Of a stretch of 49,867 bases of DNA, positions 47,739 to 49,867 are shown in pieces. The translations under genes and the position numbers were made by a program. This DNA comes from SICV01 sp038045265. Its GTDB lineage: Archaea; Nanobdellota; Nanobdellia; Pacearchaeales; GW2011-AR1. Location of the stretch: contig JBBSYL010000024.1 in the NCBI GenBank assembly GCA_038045265.1, positions 1 to 49,867 of the forward strand. The letters run 5' to 3'. Position 1 is the stretch's first letter. The number at the start of each line of letters is the position of its first letter. The notes under the pieces were generated by a model. That model was not told the DNA's origin. It did no database searches and saw only the letters and a program-made list of their open reading frames with translations.

Positions 47739-49867
47739 ATGGTGAATACAGAGGACATTCTTAGAAAGTATTCTGCAAAAATAGAATCGCAGATAGGCAA
47801 TCAAAGTTTAAACCAGTCAAAAGACTATTCTCAATTCATAGCAGACACATTAAAAGTTCCTTCAAGATACGAACGCTGGGCTTCAATCTTGGGCAACTTA
47901 ATAAATCTCAAGCTTGCCGAAAAAGATAGAACAAAATTTGAGAAATATCTTTCAGATGCACACGTTTCAGTAACTCCCAGTCAAGCCCTCTCACTTGCGA
48001 TATTTTCAATGCTGGGAATCTTCTTTATCACATTATTAATAGGAGTTTCATTTTATTTAATCACGAGCACAATTCCGTTACTATTTACTTTTCTTGGACT
48101 AATCGCAAGTCTCGCAGTTTTCTATTATGTTTACACAATGCCTAAAAGAATAGCAAATCAATGGAAACTTCAAGCTTCCTCCCAAATGGTACCAGCAATT
48201 CTCTACATAGTTGTTTACATGAAACACACATCAAATTTCGAGAGGGCTATAGCTTTCGCAGCAGAACATCTTGAAGGTCCTTTAGCCCTTGATTTTAAAA
48301 AAGTATTCTATAACGTGGAAGTTGGGAAATATCCTACTTTGAAACAATCCCTTGATGAGTATCTTAATTCCTGGAGAGAATATGCTCCAGAGTTCATAGA
48401 ATCTATGCACCTTATAGAATCTAGTTTATATGAGCCTTCAGAATCCAGAAGAGTTCAAATTCTTGAAAAATCTCTTCAAGTTATTCTCGACGGAGTCTAC
48501 GAAAAAATGCTTAAATATACAAGAGAAATTCGTTCCCCATTAACCAATGTTTACATGCTTGGAATTATTCTTCCAACTCTTGCTCTTGCCCTATTACCGT
48601 TAGCCTCTGCCCTTCTTGGAGATTTAATTAAATGGTACCATATAATGATTCTCTTCAACATATTGGTGCCATTTCTTGTATTTCATTTAACTTCAGAGGC
48701 TCTGCTTAAAAGGCCTGGAGGATACGGTGAATCTTCTGTTTTAGAATTAAATCCCAATTATTCCCAGTTCAAATCAAACAAGCCCTGGATTAAAGCAACA
48801 ATAATTGCAATTCCATTAATAATTATAGGCCTACTTCCTTTTCTATTTCAATTTCAATTTATAGAATCTATTGGATTAAAAAACGACTATCTCCTAGGCG
48901 AACTAGGCATTCCATTTTTCCAGGAAGTTAAATTATTCGATTTCAAAACTTCTGGAGATTCAATAATAGGCCCATTTGGGTTTATTGCATCTCTCTTAGG
49001 GTTATTTATCCCCCTGGGAATAGGTCTGTTCTTTTATATTTCTTATCGCACAAAAACAAAGTCCCTTATCCAAGATAGAGATAAAACTAAAGAATTAGAA
49101 GAAGAATTCACAAATTCACTATTCCAACTTGGAAATAGGCTGGGAGATAATATCCCTGCAGAATTGGCCTTTGGTAAAGTTGCTTCCTCTACTCAGGGGC
49201 AGATGACTCAATCTTTCTTCTCTCTAGTAAATCAAAATATACAAAATGCGGGCATGTCTTTAGAATCTGCAATTTTCGATAAAAAAAGAGGGGCTATAAC
49301 TTACTATCCCTCTCAACTAATTTCGACATCTATGCATATCCTTACAGAATCTGTAAAGAAAGGCCTTCAAGTAGCCGCCAGATCATTAATGTCCATTTCA
49401 GAATATGTAAAAAATATAAACAAAATAAATCAACGCCTACAAGATCTCCTTGCAGAAGTAATCTCTGATATGAAATCAAATATGACTTTCCTAGCACCTC
49501 TACTTTCCGGAATAGTAGTCGGCTTGGGAGTAATGATTGCAACAATTCTTAATCAATTAAGCTCGTTTAAATCTTCTTTACCTGCAGAAGACGCCTCTGG
49601 ATTTTCCTTATCAGGATTCACAGAAATATTTGAAATATCTAAGATGATGCCCCCTTACTTCCTTCAATTAGTAATTGGCATATATATAATAGAAATAATT
49701 TTCATTCTCACAAAAGCCTTAGTTACTGTAAATTCGGGTAGAGATCCATTAAAGGAAAAATACGAATTATCAAGTTATCTAAAATCTGGTCTCATATTGT
49801 ACACGATAACTGCTGGAATAGCAATAATCTCGCTTTCCGTCCTCGCTTCAATAGTATTGACTAATGT
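47739..49867 (+). CDS. FlaJ/TadC-type pilus assembly platform protein (partial at window end)
   Basis: 709 codons visible, open at the right edge. A cytoplasmic N-terminus is followed by membrane pairs (LSLAIFSMLGIFFITLLIG, LLFTFLGLIASLAVFYYVY). Then comes the T2SF domain (VPAILYIVVYMKHTSNFERAIAFAA, later LRSP-like REIRSPLTNVYMLGIILP). A second T2SF-like repeat lies further on (ELAFGKVASSTQGQ, SAIFDKKRGAITYYPSQLISTSMHILTESVKKG). It forms the inner-membrane base that works with a secretion ATPase, presumably further right. Divergent from the pilin operon. Confidence 0.9.
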   Translation, partial: MVNTEDILRKYSAKIESQIGNQSLNQSKDYSQFIADTLKVPSRYERWASILGNLINLKLAEKDRTKFEKYLSDAHVSVTPSQALSLAIFSMLGIFFITLLIGVSFYLITSTIPLLFTFLGLIASLAVFYYVYTMPKRIANQWKLQASSQMVPAILYIVVYMKHTSNFERAIAFAAEHLEGPLALDFKKVFYNVEVGKYPTLKQSLDEYLNSWREYAPEFIESMHLIESSLYEPSESRRVQILEKSLQVILDGVYEKMLKYTREIRSPLTNVYMLGIILPTLALALLPLASALLGDLIKWYHIMILFNILVPFLVFHLTSEALLKRPGGYGESSVLELNPNYSQFKSNKPWIKATIIAIPLIIIGLLPFLFQFQFIESIGLKNDYLLGELGIPFFQEVKLFDFKTSGDSIIGPFGFIASLLGLFIPLGIGLFFYISYRTKTKSLIQDRDKTKELEEEFTNSLFQLGNRLGDNIPAELAFGKVASSTQGQMTQSFFSLVNQNIQNAGMSLESAIFDKKRGAITYYPSQLISTSMHILTESVKKGLQVAARSLMSISEYVKNINKINQRLQDLLAEVISDMKSNMTFLAPLLSGIVVGLGVMIATILNQLSSFKSSLPAEDASGFSLSGFTEIFEISKMMPPYFLQLVIGIYIIEIIFILTKALVTVNSGRDPLKEKYELSSYLKSGLILYTITAGIAIISLSVLASIVLTN

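Overview
The window is archaeal. It encodes TFB, SRP54 and FtsY, RadA carrying an intein, a GINS subunit, an RPA-type OB-fold protein, aIF2-alpha, aEF-1beta, Bud32, and ribosomal proteins eS1, eL42, uS15 and eS27. Very low G+C, short intergenic spaces, many tiny genes, class III (pilin-like) signal peptides and divergent short versions of housekeeping proteins (Nop10, uS15, family 4 UDG) suggest a small-genome DPANN archaeon of the Woesearchaeota/Pacearchaeota/Nanoarchaeota type. That placement is inference. Most genes have a TTTAAA/TTTATA box centred about 23-30 nt before the start codon, so most first genes appear to be transcribed leaderless, and I used this to choose starts.

Layout. 0.1-3.8 kb: TFB, a membrane protein, tRNA-Leu behind a hairpin array, a RelBE-like toxin-antitoxin (TA) locus, a hairpin-rich gap and an exported protein. 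3.8-11.8 kb (minus strand): an operon for a 617-aa pilin-like membrane protein and a 1999-aa secreted protein. 11.8-16.6 kb: tRNA-Val, a PD-(D/E)XK nuclease, intron-bearing tRNA-Thr, a GINS subunit divergent from FtsY, two hydrolase-like genes, nested hairpins and a poorly paired tRNA-Ala. 16.6-23.6 kb: an accessory-rich stretch with two genes broken by in-frame TAG, PIN/ribbon-helix-helix and AbrB/VapC genes, SRP54, a duplicated Bud32 segment, Bud32, tRNA-Gln and a small HExxH protein. 23.6-31.1 kb: the translation cluster (eL42-eS1; uS15-DHH nuclease; eS27-aIF2-alpha-Nop10), a CBS protein, UDG, a second RelBE pair, a methyltransferase divergent from NDK, and tRNA-Arg. 31.1-38.4 kb: a lycopene-cyclase-domain membrane protein, a split Tpa1/Ofd1-like 2-oxoglutarate oxygenase pair, RadA with a 494-aa intein, a TrmB regulator divergent from a methyltransferase, and the RPA-like protein. 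38.4-42.1 kb: hairpin-flanked small membrane protein, aEF-1beta, degenerate HIT protein, prepilin peptidase and AI-2E transporter. 42.1-49.9 kb: a ten-gene minus-strand operon of class III-signal proteins, divergent from a FlaJ/TadC-type platform gene that runs off the window.

The coherent system here is a type IV pilus-like surface machine: ten pilin-like subunits, the A24 peptidase expected to process them, and the membrane platform. The 617-aa/1999-aa surface pair may belong to it. The least explained signal is a set of intergenic hairpin elements. Some occur as tandem pairs, some merge with a TATA box, some overlap stop codons, and two share sequence and sit directly before a tRNA or a start codon. 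The Bud32/SRP54-tail duplication around an AbrB-VapC cassette looks like a recent recombination scar.
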